Assembly (NCBI RefSeq): GCF_016722965.1
Contig: NZ_JAEQNB010000003.1
Location: 124,001 to 188,000, forward strand
DNA length: 64,000 nucleotides
Origin: Tumebacillus amylolyticus
GTDB lineage: Bacteria; Bacillota; Bacilli; Tumebacillales; Tumebacillaceae
Direction of reading: 5' to 3'
Part shown: positions 35,621 to 43,968 of the stretch, one piece after another
Layout: the number at the start of each line of letters is the position of its first letter
How positions within the stretch are numbered: the first letter of the stretch is position 1
Translations under genes and position numbers: made by a program
The notes under the pieces: generated by a model
Databases searched by the model: none
What the model was told of the DNA's origin: nothing
Seen by the model: the letters and a program-made list of their open reading frames with translations, nothing else

Positions 35621-36410
35621 AACGCCGGAGTACAAAAAATTTCTGCAAGGGCAACGCAAACGAACCTGGCTTGTGTTCACCGTGCAACTGTTGATCTTGA
35701 TCGCGTTGCTCGCCTTCTGGGAGATTGGAGCGCGACAGAACTGGATCAACCCGTTTATTTTCTCCATGCCGTCAAAGATCTGGGCGCAATTCCTCACCAT
35801 GCTTCACGATGGAACGCTTCTCCACCACACTTGGATCACCGTCTACGAAACGTTGGTCGGCTTCCTGCTTGGCACCATCGCCGGAACTTTGCTCGCCATG
35901 GTGCTGTGGGGATCAAACTTCCTCGCCCGGGTGCTCGATCCGTACATCGTCATCTTCAACTCCATGCCCAAAGTCGCGCTCGGGCCGATTTTCATCGTCG
36001 CGTTCGGGCAGGGGTTCCTGTCGATTCTGATGATGGCACTGGCGATCTCCGTCGTCATTACGACCATCGTCGTTTACACGGCGTTTCGCGACGTCGATCC
36101 AAACATGATCAAACTCGTCCGCACCTACGGGGGGTCGAAGCGGCAGGTCTTCCAGAAAGTCGTGTTCCCCGCATCTCTCCCGGCCATCCTCTCCACACTC
36201 AAAGTTAACGTCGGGCTTGCTTGGATCGGCGTGATCGTCGGCGAATTTCTCGTGGCCAAAGCGGGTCTCGGATATCTGATCATCTACGGCTTTCAAGTGT
36301 TCAACCTCACGCTCGTCATGCTCTCGCTGTTCGTCATCCTCCTCGTCTCCACCGTGATGTACCATGCCGTTTCTCTCTTGGAAAAACGTTCATTGAAATG
36401 GAAGGATTAG
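35610..36410 (+). CDS. ABC transporter permease (SsuC/TauC-type)
   Basis: 266 aa, six hydrophobic segments. The cytoplasmic EAA-like loop VRTYGGSKRQVFQKVVFPASLPAILSTLKVN docks the ATPase; GLAWIGVIVGEFLVAKAGLGYLI and FNSMPKVALGPIFIVAFG are family blocks. Begins inside the end of the ATPase gene, so it is translationally coupled. No clear terminator before the next small gene, which may be co-transcribed. Confidence 0.92.
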   Translation: MNTKTPEYKKFLQGQRKRTWLVFTVQLLILIALLAFWEIGARQNWINPFIFSMPSKIWAQFLTMLHDGTLLHHTWITVYETLVGFLLGTIAGTLLAMVLWGSNFLARVLDPYIVIFNSMPKVALGPIFIVAFGQGFLSILMMALAISVVITTIVVYTAFRDVDPNMIKLVRTYGGSKRQVFQKVVFPASLPAILSTLKVNVGLAWIGVIVGEFLVAKAGLGYLIIYGFQVFNLTLVMLSLFVILLVSTVMYHAVSLLEKRSLKWKD

Positions 36411-36456
36411 GCGATTACAATGGAGCTATCTCGTGTAGAAAATTGAGGTGAACACA

Positions 36457-36762
36457 ATGAACGACATGTACGACTTCCCGGATGCTCCCCAACCGCAAAA
36501 AAGCGGCGGCGGCTTGGCCATCGCCGGCATGATCGTCGGGATCGTTGGATTGATTTTCTGCTGGATTCCCTTCTTCGGATTCATCGTCAACCTAACAGGA
36601 CTCATCCTCTCCGCTTTCGGCATGAAATCCAACGAGCGCGGTATGGCGGTCGCCGGGCTTGTGATGACCATCATCGGTCTGCTGGTCGCCCTCCTCGTAA
36701 CCGTCCTCATGATTTTTGCCATCGCCGTCGATTCGTCGAACCACCATAGCTATTCTTATTAA
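36457..36762 (+). CDS. DUF4190 family small membrane protein
   Basis: 101 aa. Short charged/proline N-terminus (DFPDAPQPQKSGGG), then the DUF4190 pattern: GLAIAGMIVGIVGLIFCWIPFFGFIVNLTGLILSAFGMKS, NERGMAVAGLVMTIIGLLVALLVTVLMIF. Two to three membrane segments; function unknown. I use the ATG 5 bases after GAGGTGA, three codons in from a GTG. It lies 46 bases after the ABC permease gene. Confidence 0.82.
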   Translation: MNDMYDFPDAPQPQKSGGGLAIAGMIVGIVGLIFCWIPFFGFIVNLTGLILSAFGMKSNERGMAVAGLVMTIIGLLVALLVTVLMIFAIAVDSSNHHSYSY

Positions 36763-36802
36763 AAAAACGAGAGAGCCCGCCCGGCGAGCTCTCTCGTTTT
36801 TT
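36761..36802. terminator. Bidirectional terminator between DUF4190 gene and tiny ORF
   Basis: Stem ACGAGAGAGC / GCTCTCTCGT with an 11-base loop and A/T runs on both sides. Confidence 0.88.
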
Positions 36803-36878
36803 ACTGCTCTTGCCTCTGTACGATCTTGAAGATCACGTACAGAAATGATGTCAAAAACAAAAGTCCCAAGACCTCCAC
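36801..36878 (-). CDS. Candidate 25-residue single-pass membrane peptide
   Basis: GTG-started ORF of 25 codons on the minus strand: VEVLGLLFLTSFLYVIFKIV then QRQEQ. One hydrophobic segment is followed by a short charged tail, as in small regulatory or toxin-like membrane peptides. GGAGGGG lies 5 bases before the GTG, and the shared bidirectional terminator starts exactly at its stop codon. No family recognised; supported only by the ribosome binding site, membrane profile and terminator. Confidence 0.45.
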   Translation of the reverse strand: MEVLGLLFLTSFLYVIFKIVQRQEQ

Positions 36879-36998
36879 TCCATCCCCTCCCTCTGCCCGT
36901 GGAGTTTTGATGTCGACATATGTATATTCATGGTCTTGACGCGGACGACTCTTCTATGAAAGAATGAGTCAGACATTTTTACGGAGGGCGTAACATAC

Positions 36999-37916
36999 AT
37001 GAAAAAATCTTTCTTGGCGGATCTGATTTTGCTCGGCGTCACCTTCGTGTGGGGTGCAACGTTCGTGCTGGTCAAAGAAGCGATCAACACGATGCCGCCG
37101 TTCACGTTTTTGGCGGTGCGCTTTCTGTTTGCAGCACTTGTTCTGTTCCTCTTTATGTTCTTTTTCGCCCGTGACTCGCTCAAGGGAATGGACCGCCGTT
37201 TGTGGATCTCCGGCGCAATTCTTGGGCTGTGGTTGTTTGCCGGGTATGCGTTCCAGACGTTCGGATTGGAGTTCACCACGTCCTCCAAGGCCGGCTTCAT
37301 CACCGGGTTGTCGGTCGTGTTCGTACCGTTCCTCAGCCTGTGGCTGCTTGGACAGAAACTCAAGCGCAACGCCCTGCTCGGCTCCGGCGTTGCCACGATT
37401 GGGCTGGCCCTGCTGTCGTTGACACGAGACCTCAGCGTCAATTTCGGAGATCTGTTGGTCTTCCTGTGCGCGATCTCGTACGGTTTGCAAATCGTCTTGG
37501 TCGGGCGCTACGCTCCGCGCTATCATGCGTTCTCGTTGGCGCTCTTGCAGATTTTCTTCTGCGGTGTGTTCAACTTGATCGGGTCGTTCCTGTTTGAGGA
37601 CGTCTCGGTGATTGTCTCGCCGGCTGTGCTCTTCGATCCGTGGGTGCTCTGGGGCTTGTTGATCTGCTCCGTCCTCGCGACGGCGGTTGCATTCGTGGCG
37701 CAGAATCAGTTCCAGAAATTCACCACCCCGACCCGCACGGCGTTGATCTTTGCGACGGAGCCTGTGTTCGCAGCGATCACCGCTTACTTCTGGGCGGGAG
37801 AACGACTCGATGTTCAGCAGATCATCGGCTGCCTGATGATCCTCGGCGGCACGCTGATTGCAGAGCTCGGCGGGCACAAAGACACGCCGGAACCGGACGT
37901 CGTGCCGAGCACCTGA
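36999..37916 (+). CDS. EamA/DMT-family transporter
   Basis: 305 aa with ten hydrophobic segments in two EamA repeats: LLGVTFVWGATFVLVKEAIN (repeat 1, WG-F motif) and DLLVFLCAISYGLQIVLVGRYAP (repeat 2). TRTALIFATEPVFAAITAYFWAGERL is the conserved end of repeat 2. It likely exports a metabolite; the substrate is unknown. GGAGG lies 11 bases before the ATG. Confidence 0.9.
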   Translation: MKKSFLADLILLGVTFVWGATFVLVKEAINTMPPFTFLAVRFLFAALVLFLFMFFFARDSLKGMDRRLWISGAILGLWLFAGYAFQTFGLEFTTSSKAGFITGLSVVFVPFLSLWLLGQKLKRNALLGSGVATIGLALLSLTRDLSVNFGDLLVFLCAISYGLQIVLVGRYAPRYHAFSLALLQIFFCGVFNLIGSFLFEDVSVIVSPAVLFDPWVLWGLLICSVLATAVAFVAQNQFQKFTTPTRTALIFATEPVFAAITAYFWAGERLDVQQIIGCLMILGGTLIAELGGHKDTPEPDVVPST

Positions 37917-37925
37917 CCTTTTCTT

Positions 37926-37968
37926 GAAAAAAGAGACCGAACCCCTGTGAGGTTCGGTCTCTTTTTTT
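37926..37968. terminator. Bidirectional terminator after the EamA gene
   Basis: Stem AAAGAGACCGAACC / GGTTCGGTCTCTTT with a 7-base loop and long A/T runs; serves the convergent DUF4097 gene too. Confidence 0.92.
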
Positions 37969-37970
37969 GC

Positions 37971-38858
37971 TTATTGTTTGGTGATGTCGATGGAGCCGGC
38001 GTTGGTTTTGATGTAGACATGCCCTTTGGAGCCGTCGCCGAGGGTGCCGGTGACTTTTTGGCGGTCGATGTGAGAGTCGTTAAGGGTGAGTTCGTTGTTG
38101 ATGTGCCCGATGTCGGTCTGAGCTTCCAAGTTTAGGTTGGCATCTGCGGGCAGCGCAACGATTACTTTGCCCACGTTGGTTTCGACGTTGACCGATGCGA
38201 TGTCTTGACCGCCTGCGATGTCGAGTTTGCCCGTTTTCGAGTTGGCTTTGACCGTTCCTTTGTAGCCTTGAATGTTGATCGAGCCCACTTCACTTGCCAC
38301 GGTGACGGCGCTTTGCAGACCTTGGGTGGTGATCTCGCCGACTTTGTTGGTCAACTGGACGTCAAGCGTTTCCGGGATCGAGATTTCGAGGTCGATGTGC
38401 AGGCGCTTCAACCACTTGTTGGCTGCATCGTTGACATTGACGTTCACGGTGTCGCCGTTGCGGACGACGTCAAGTTTCACGTTCTGGAGGAACTTCGTCG
38501 CTTCTGCGTCACTGTAGCCGAACACGCCCTTGACGAAGTGCAGAGTGCCGTCTGTGTTGCTGCCGGCACCGACCACGTGGATGTTTCCGACTTCGGAGTT
38601 GACGATCAACTTTTTGGCGTTCTTCACATCAAGTTGGAGGTCGCCCTCTTCACGTTGCGTGTCTTTCTCCGAGGAAAAGCTGTTCTCGTTGATGCTGTTG
38701 CTAATGTCGTTTCCGATGTTGTCTAGTTTGCTCTCCAAAGTGCCTGCGAACTTCTCTGCGAGGATGTCTTGCGGTTGGAAATACGTCAGGCCCGCTCCGA
38801 TCAGCCCTGCTACACCGATTGCGATGACGGCCAAGCCAATTGCGGTTCTCGTCTTCAT
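37971..38858 (-). CDS. DUF4097-family beta-strand repeat protein, membrane-anchored
   Basis: 295 aa. One N-terminal membrane segment (AIGLAVIAIGVAGLIGAGLTYF), an acidic linker, then a beta-helix-like repeat region typical of DUF4097: LIVNSEVGNIHVVG, VQLTNKVGEITTQGL, TVASEVGSINIQGYKG, VKANSKTGKLDIAGG, VNVETNVGKVIVALP, IKTNAGSIDITKQ. The domain should face outside. Such proteins often accompany envelope-stress systems, but no regulator is adjacent. AGGAG is 12 bases from the ATG. Confidence 0.85.
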   Translation of the reverse strand: MKTRTAIGLAVIAIGVAGLIGAGLTYFQPQDILAEKFAGTLESKLDNIGNDISNSINENSFSSEKDTQREEGDLQLDVKNAKKLIVNSEVGNIHVVGAGSNTDGTLHFVKGVFGYSDAEATKFLQNVKLDVVRNGDTVNVNVNDAANKWLKRLHIDLEISIPETLDVQLTNKVGEITTQGLQSAVTVASEVGSINIQGYKGTVKANSKTGKLDIAGGQDIASVNVETNVGKVIVALPADANLNLEAQTDIGHINNELTLNDSHIDRQKVTGTLGDGSKGHVYIKTNAGSIDITKQ

Positions 38859-38939
38859 CTATACGTCACGCTCCTGTACCTTTTTGGTATTTGTCTGTAT
38901 AGACGAAGTTGAAAGTGGATTCCCTTCACTTTTTTTGCA

Positions 38940-38974
38940 CAAAAAAATTCCCTCCGTTATTCGGAGGGAATTTC
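38940..38974 (-). terminator. Terminator of the lonA-engB transcript
   Basis: Perfect 12-bp stem AAATTCCCTCCG / CGGAGGGAATTT with TTTT tail on the minus strand; the engB stop codon is in the loop. Confidence 0.9.
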
Positions 38975-39589
38975 TTCTTCATCTTGGAACTCCGGTTCAG
39001 GCAACGGGATCAAGTGCTTCTCGACCAAGTCCCACACTTCGTCGCGACCGAGGGCGGTCTCCGACGAGGTGATGATGATCGGGGTGTTCGGAAGGATCTT
39101 GAGCGTTTCCTTGATGATCTTGAGATGCTTCGGGTACTGACCGCGCGAAATCTTGTCCGCCTTGGTCACGAGGATGGCGTGCGGGCGGTTGTAGTGCGCG
39201 AGGTACTGGTACATCTCCACGTCTTCCTTGGACGGTGCATGGCGGATGTCGATCAACAGCATCACGAGACGCAAGTTCTCGCGGCGGCTGAGATAGGTTT
39301 CCACCATCTTGCCCCATTGGCGCTTGACGTCGACCGGTACTTTTGCAAATCCGTAGCCCGGCAAGTCGACCAAGTGGAAATCGTTGTTGATCAAGAAATA
39401 GTTGATCTGCTGCGTCTTGCCGGGCGTCGCCGAAACGCGGGCGACACTGCGACGGTTCAGCAACTTGTTGATCAGCGAGGATTTGCCGACATTCGAGCGG
39501 CCCGCCATCGCAACTTCCGGCATCGTTGTGATCGGATATTGGTCCGGTTTGACGGCGGAGATGATAAATTCTACGTCTCTGATAATCAT
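38957..39589 (-). CDS. engB: Ribosome-biogenesis GTPase EngB/YsxC
   Basis: 210 aa TRAFAC GTPase needed for 50S subunit assembly. G1 GRSNVGKSS, G2 Thr in SATPGKTQ, G3 DLPGYG, G4 TKADK, and G5-like TSSETALGRDEV. An acidic tail (EFQDEEEIPSE) closes it. It starts 13 bases after lonA with only a weak AGAAGTG site, as expected for translational coupling. Neighbour of lonA as in B. subtilis. Confidence 0.96.
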   Translation of the reverse strand: MIIRDVEFIISAVKPDQYPITTMPEVAMAGRSNVGKSSLINKLLNRRSVARVSATPGKTQQINYFLINNDFHLVDLPGYGFAKVPVDVKRQWGKMVETYLSRRENLRLVMLLIDIRHAPSKEDVEMYQYLAHYNRPHAILVTKADKISRGQYPKHLKIIKETLKILPNTPIIITSSETALGRDEVWDLVEKHLIPLPEPEFQDEEEIPSE

Positions 39590-39602
39590 GGGTGTATCAC
39601 TT

Positions 39603-41954
39603 CTATTCTTTTTGGAGTGCGGGTTTCGGTTCCGGCTTGGAGGTCAAGGCATATTCCAATACCTGATCCATGTGCTCGACGAGGTGAAGAGTCAACTCGT
39701 TGCGAACCGATTCCGGGATGTCCTCGATGTCCTTCTTGTTGTCAATGGGCAACAGGATGGTTGTGATGCCGGCACGGTGCGCCGACATGGACTTTTCCTT
39801 GACCCCGCCGATGGGCAGAACATGACCGCGCAAGGTGATCTCGCCCGTCATGGCAACTTCGCGCCTGACCGGGATGCCGGTCATCGCAGAGATCAATGCG
39901 GTACACATCGAGATGCCCGCCGATGGGCCGTCCTTTGGAATGGCTCCCTCGGGGATGTGCAGGTGGATGTCATTTTTCTCTAGGAAGTCAGGGTCGATAC
40001 CCAATTGGTCCGCACGACTGCGAATGTAGGAGAATGCAGCTTGTGCCGACTCCTTCATCACATCGCCAAGCTGCCCGGTCAGGGTCAGCTTGCCTTTTCC
40101 CGGATAGATCGACGCTTCGATGGACAGCGTATCGCCGCCAACGGACGTCCAGGCAAGACCTGTGACGACGCCGACTTGGTTTTCCTTTTCCGCCATGCCG
40201 AAACGGAAGCGCTCGCCGCCGAGGTATTCCTCGACTTTGTCAGGGGTGATGACGACTTTCTCCGCTTCACCCGACACGACTTGCTTCGCTGCTTTGCGGC
40301 ACAGAGCGGCAATTTGACGCTCCAAGCTCCGCACGCCCGCTTCACGGGTGTAACCGCGGATGACTTTGTAGAGCGAGTCGTCTGTGATCTCCACTTGCTC
40401 CATCGTCAGACCGTGGTTCTCGATCTGCTTTTTCAAGAGATGGTTCTTGGCGATGTGCAACTTCTCCACTTCGGTGTAGCCGGAGAGGTTGATCACTTCC
40501 ATCCGGTCCATCAACGGGCCTGGGATGTTGTGCAGGACGTTCGCCGTGGTGATGAACAGCACGTTGGAAAGGTCATACGGCGTCTCGATATAGTGGTCGC
40601 TGAACGTGGAGTTCTGTTCCGGGTCGAGCACTTCAAGAAGCGCAGACGACGGGTCGCCACGGAAGTCGGACGTCATCTTGTCAATCTCGTCAAGCAGGAA
40701 CAGCGGATTGCTCTCGCCGGCCGTCTTCATCCCTTGGATGATGCGGCCCGGCATCGCGCCTACATAGGTACGGCGATGGCCGCGAATCTCCGCTTCGTCA
40801 CGCACGCCGCCCAAAGAGACGCGCACGAACTTGCGGTTCAACGCTTTGGCGATGGAACGAGCAAGCGAGGTTTTCCCCACGCCGGGAGGTCCCGCCAAGC
40901 AGAGGATCGGGCCTTTGAGTTTCTTGACGAGAGCTTGGACGGCAAGGTATTCAAGGATGCGCTCCTTGACTTTCTCCAAGCCGTAATGCTCTTCGTCGAG
41001 CACTTCTTCTGCTCGCTTAATGTCGATTTCCGACTCGGATTCTTCGCTCCACGGGAGCGCGAGGATCCAATCGATGTATGTACGGATCACGGAGCCTTCC
41101 GCCGAAGTGGAGGGCATTTTTTCGAGGCGTTCGATTTCTTTCTCGACTTTGGTGCGAACTTCGTCCGGCAGGTTCTTGGCAGCGAGCTCTTCGCGCAATT
41201 CGTCTGCTTCACCCGCACGGCCTTCCTTCTCGCCGAGTTCCTTCTGAATCGCCTTCAATTGTTCGCGCAGATAGTATTCCTTCTGCGTTTTCTCCATCTG
41301 TTTGCGCACGCGCTGGTTGATCTTGCGTTCAAGTTCGATCACTTCGCGTTCGTCGGAGAGGATCTTGAGGAGTTTATCCAAGCGTTCCTTGACGTCAACC
41401 GCTTCGAGAATCACTTGTTTGTCCTTGATCTTCAAGGTCAAGTGAGACGCGATCGCATCGGCCAAGCGGCCCGGGTCGTCGATGTCGGTGACAGCGGCGA
41501 GGGTCTCCTGCGTGATCTTCTTCGAGATCTTGATATACTGTTCAAACTGATGGAGGATCGCACGCATGAGGGCGTCAATCTCCGGGTCATGCTCTTCCTT
41601 CTCCGGCAACTCCTCGGCCTCTACGAGGTAGAAGTCGTCCGAATCGAGATATTCCAAGATCTTCGCGCGGTTCAACCCTTCGATCAGCACGCGCATCGTC
41701 CCGTTGGGGAGTTTGAGCATCTGCTTCACGCGGGCAATCGTCCCCATCTCGAAAATCTCATCCGGCTCGGGGTCGTCAATATGGGTTTCCACTTGGGATA
41801 CGAGCAGGATCAGGTTGTCGCCGACCATCGCCTTCTCCAGCGCTTTCACCGACTTGTCACGGCCGACATCGAGGTGCATCACCATCGTCGGGTAGATCAA
41901 CAGTCCGCGTAACGGGAGTAATGGCAGTCTGCGTTTCGTACGAGTGATTCCCAT
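39603..41954 (-). CDS. lonA: ATP-dependent protease Lon (LonA)
   Basis: 783 aa soluble AAA+ protease that degrades misfolded and regulatory proteins. LON N-domain ([24 protein letters not shown]), long coiled coil (about 180-290), Walker [10 protein letters not shown], Walker [25 protein letters not shown]-type block ([23 protein letters not shown]), and the Ser-Lys protease domain with DGPSAGISM (Ser) and [11 protein letters not shown] (Lys). I start at the ATG 8 bases after GGAGG, five codons inside a GTG alternative. Upstream are a promoter and two tandem palindromes. Confidence 0.97.
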   Translation of the reverse strand: MGITRTKRRLPLLPLRGLLIYPTMVMHLDVGRDKSVKALEKAMVGDNLILLVSQVETHIDDPEPDEIFEMGTIARVKQMLKLPNGTMRVLIEGLNRAKILEYLDSDDFYLVEAEELPEKEEHDPEIDALMRAILHQFEQYIKISKKITQETLAAVTDIDDPGRLADAIASHLTLKIKDKQVILEAVDVKERLDKLLKILSDEREVIELERKINQRVRKQMEKTQKEYYLREQLKAIQKELGEKEGRAGEADELREELAAKNLPDEVRTKVEKEIERLEKMPSTSAEGSVIRTYIDWILALPWSEESESEIDIKRAEEVLDEEHYGLEKVKERILEYLAVQALVKKLKGPILCLAGPPGVGKTSLARSIAKALNRKFVRVSLGGVRDEAEIRGHRRTYVGAMPGRIIQGMKTAGESNPLFLLDEIDKMTSDFRGDPSSALLEVLDPEQNSTFSDHYIETPYDLSNVLFITTANVLHNIPGPLMDRMEVINLSGYTEVEKLHIAKNHLLKKQIENHGLTMEQVEITDDSLYKVIRGYTREAGVRSLERQIAALCRKAAKQVVSGEAEKVVITPDKVEEYLGGERFRFGMAEKENQVGVVTGLAWTSVGGDTLSIEASIYPGKGKLTLTGQLGDVMKESAQAAFSYIRSRADQLGIDPDFLEKNDIHLHIPEGAIPKDGPSAGISMCTALISAMTGIPVRREVAMTGEITLRGHVLPIGGVKEKSMSAHRAGITTILLPIDNKKDIEDIPESVRNELTLHLVEHMDQVLEYALTSKPEPKPALQKE

Positions 41955-41984
41955 CAAGTTCACCTCCACTACCTTAACAAATAC

Positions 41985-42013
41985 ACCCTACATAGGGTTC
42001 CCTGCTGGCAGGG
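41985..42013 (-). promoter_or_regulatory. Two adjacent palindromes in the lonA leader
   Basis: ACCCTA-CA-TAGGGT and CCCTGC-TG-GCAGGG are separated by one base, overlapping a direct repeat AGGGTTC with 16-base period. They lie just downstream of the predicted transcription start of lonA. They match neither CIRCE nor the CtsR heptad repeat. They could be a DNA operator or two small RNA hairpins. Confidence 0.5.
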
Positions 42014-42028
42014 TTCGTATGTTTTTCC

Positions 42029-42057
42029 ATTGTACCTTACGCAATCTGCTTTGTCTA
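42029..42057 (-). promoter_or_regulatory. Probable sigma-A promoter of lonA
   Basis: TAGACA and TACAAT with exactly 17 bases between them on the minus strand, about 75 bases upstream of the lonA start codon. Confidence 0.6.
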
Positions 42058-42109
42058 ATCCTGACCAAATCAAAAGTTAACTTGCAAATTAATCTCTACA
42101 TGTAAGCAG

Positions 42110-42138
42110 AACAAAAGCAGGGAGGTAGCTCCCTGCCT
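42110..42138 (-). terminator. Terminator after lonB
   Basis: Minus-strand stem GCAGGGAG-CTAC-CTCCCTGC followed by TTTTGTT. Confidence 0.75.
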
Positions 42139-42161
42139 GCTCCTATGCAGTTTTTTTTGCC

Positions 42162-43859
42162 TTACGCTTGAGCCGGTATCGTACCTTTGGAGAGCAAGCC
42201 CGGAGCGGGAGTTGCGACGCGGGACGTCTCTTCCTCCACCTGCGGTTGCAACGACAATTCCAGCACTTGTTCGATACGCTCCACCGGAACGATTTCAATC
42301 CCCTTAATCGATTTGAACATGTCTTGCCAGTTGTCTTTGGGGATGATCACGCGGGTGGCGCCCGCTTGCTGAGCCGCTTCGATCTTGGCAACAACCCCGC
42401 CGATCGGCTTGACATAGCCGCGAATCGAAACTTCGCCGGTCATCGCCACGCAGTTGTCGACCGGAATGCCCTTGATCGCCGAATAGATCGCCGTCGCCAT
42501 CGTTACACCGGCAGACGGCCCGTCGACCGGGATACCGCCGGGGAAGTTGACGTGCAGGTTGTAATCCAAGGGATCAACATCCATGATGCGGCGCAGAACG
42601 GTCATGACGTTCTCCACCGAACCTTTTGCCATCGACTTGCGGCGGGTGCTGCGCGCACCGCCGTTTGTTTGTTCCTCTTCGACGACGCCGGTGATGTTGA
42701 TCGTGCCTTTGCCCTTCTCCCACGCTTCTTGCGCGGTGACTTCGATCTCAAGCAACATCCCAAGGTTCGGGCCGTAGACGGCGAGACCGTTGACGAAACC
42801 GACTTGCGGCTTGTCGGGTACGCACTTCTCCGGTCGCGGTGAAATCTGCGAGGAGTTGATGACCCACTCAACATCGGCGGTGGTGATGCGCTTGCGGGCT
42901 TCCCCGAGAGCAACACCTGCGGAAATCTGCACAACGTTGACCGCTTCACGACCGTTGGTCGCGTACTTGGCAATCGTCTCAATTGCAGCGTCCTCGATGT
43001 CAAAGAAGATCTTCTTGACGGCGGTGCGGACGATTGACATGATCTCATCCGGTTTCAAAGAGCGGAAGAAAATCTCCACACAACGCGAGCGAATGGCCGG
43101 CGGAATCTCATCCGGTGTACGAGTGGTTGCCCCGATCAAGCGGAAGTCAGCCGGCAACCCGTTTTGGAAAATGTCGTGGATGTGACTGGGAATCTGATTG
43201 TCCTCGGAGGAGTAGTACGCACTCTCCAAGAACACTTTGCGGTCTTCCAACACTTTGAGCAGTTTGTTCATTTGAATCGAGTGCAGTTCCCCGATTTCGT
43301 CGATGAACAGCACGCCGCCGTGCGCTTTGGTGACGGCACCCGCTTTGGGTTGCGGGATTCCCGCCATGCCCATCGCACCCGCACCTTGGTAGATCGGATC
43401 ATGTACAGAGCCGATCAGAGGATCGGCGATGCCGCGTTCGTCAAAACGCGCAGTCGTTGCGTCGAGCTCGATAAACTTTGCTTCTTGCCCGAACGGCGAC
43501 GTCGAGTTGCGCTTGGCTTCACTGAGCACCAAGCGGGCCGCTGCCGTCTTGCCGACACCAGGCGGGCCGTAGATGATGACATGTTGCGGATTCGGCCCGC
43601 ACAGTGCTGCGCGCAAGGCACGCAAGCCGTCTGCTTGCCCGACGATTTCTTCGAACTTGCTCGGGCGGGTTTTCTCCGCCAAGGGCTCGGTCAGGGACAC
43701 GGCACGCATCTTGCGAAGCTTCTCTAGTTCCTTTTTCGACTCAGACTCGATGGCAGATCGGTTGCCCTGCTGGGCTTTCAACTGGTTCCAGAAGTACAGC
43801 CCGATCACCACGGCAAAAAACACTTGCACGAGGCTGAGAATGGACGTAAAGGTAAACAT
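42162..43859 (-). CDS. lonB: ATP-dependent protease LonB, membrane-anchored
   Basis: 565 aa. An N-terminal membrane segment (LSLVQVFFAVVIGLYFWNQL) replaces the LON domain. AAA+ module: Walker [13 protein letters not shown], Walker B GGVLFIDEIGELH, sensor-like GATTRTPDEIPPAIRSRC. Protease domain: DGPSAGVTMA (Ser) and KIEAAQQAGATRVIIPKDN (Lys). In B. subtilis LonB is made in the forespore under sigma-F; upstream I see CATAC ... GGGAACGTGAA, only a weak match to such a promoter. It lies between clpX and lonA, as in Bacillus. Confidence 0.95.
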   Translation of the reverse strand: MFTFTSILSLVQVFFAVVIGLYFWNQLKAQQGNRSAIESESKKELEKLRKMRAVSLTEPLAEKTRPSKFEEIVGQADGLRALRAALCGPNPQHVIIYGPPGVGKTAAARLVLSEAKRNSTSPFGQEAKFIELDATTARFDERGIADPLIGSVHDPIYQGAGAMGMAGIPQPKAGAVTKAHGGVLFIDEIGELHSIQMNKLLKVLEDRKVFLESAYYSSEDNQIPSHIHDIFQNGLPADFRLIGATTRTPDEIPPAIRSRCVEIFFRSLKPDEIMSIVRTAVKKIFFDIEDAAIETIAKYATNGREAVNVVQISAGVALGEARKRITTADVEWVINSSQISPRPEKCVPDKPQVGFVNGLAVYGPNLGMLLEIEVTAQEAWEKGKGTINITGVVEEEQTNGGARSTRRKSMAKGSVENVMTVLRRIMDVDPLDYNLHVNFPGGIPVDGPSAGVTMATAIYSAIKGIPVDNCVAMTGEVSIRGYVKPIGGVVAKIEAAQQAGATRVIIPKDNWQDMFKSIKGIEIVPVERIEQVLELSLQPQVEEETSRVATPAPGLLSKGTIPAQA

Positions 43860-43919
43860 TGCGTAACCCCCTCTTGTTCACGTTCCCAGTAATGGATAGT
43901 AGTATGTCCAGTTTGAAGC

Positions 43920-43961
43920 AAAAAAAGAACCGATCCTCGCAAGAGGATCGGTTCTTTTTTG
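43920..43961 (-). terminator. Terminator after clpX
   Basis: Stem AAAGAACCGATCCTC / GAGGATCGGTTCTTT with GCAA loop and T-tail. Confidence 0.93.
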
Positions 43962-43968
43962 TAACTTT

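Noticed and set aside
40005-41912. 635-codon plus-strand frame opposite lonA
   Set aside because: Same artefact; its translation is Arg/Phe/Asp-rich without domains, while the minus strand has complete Lon motifs.
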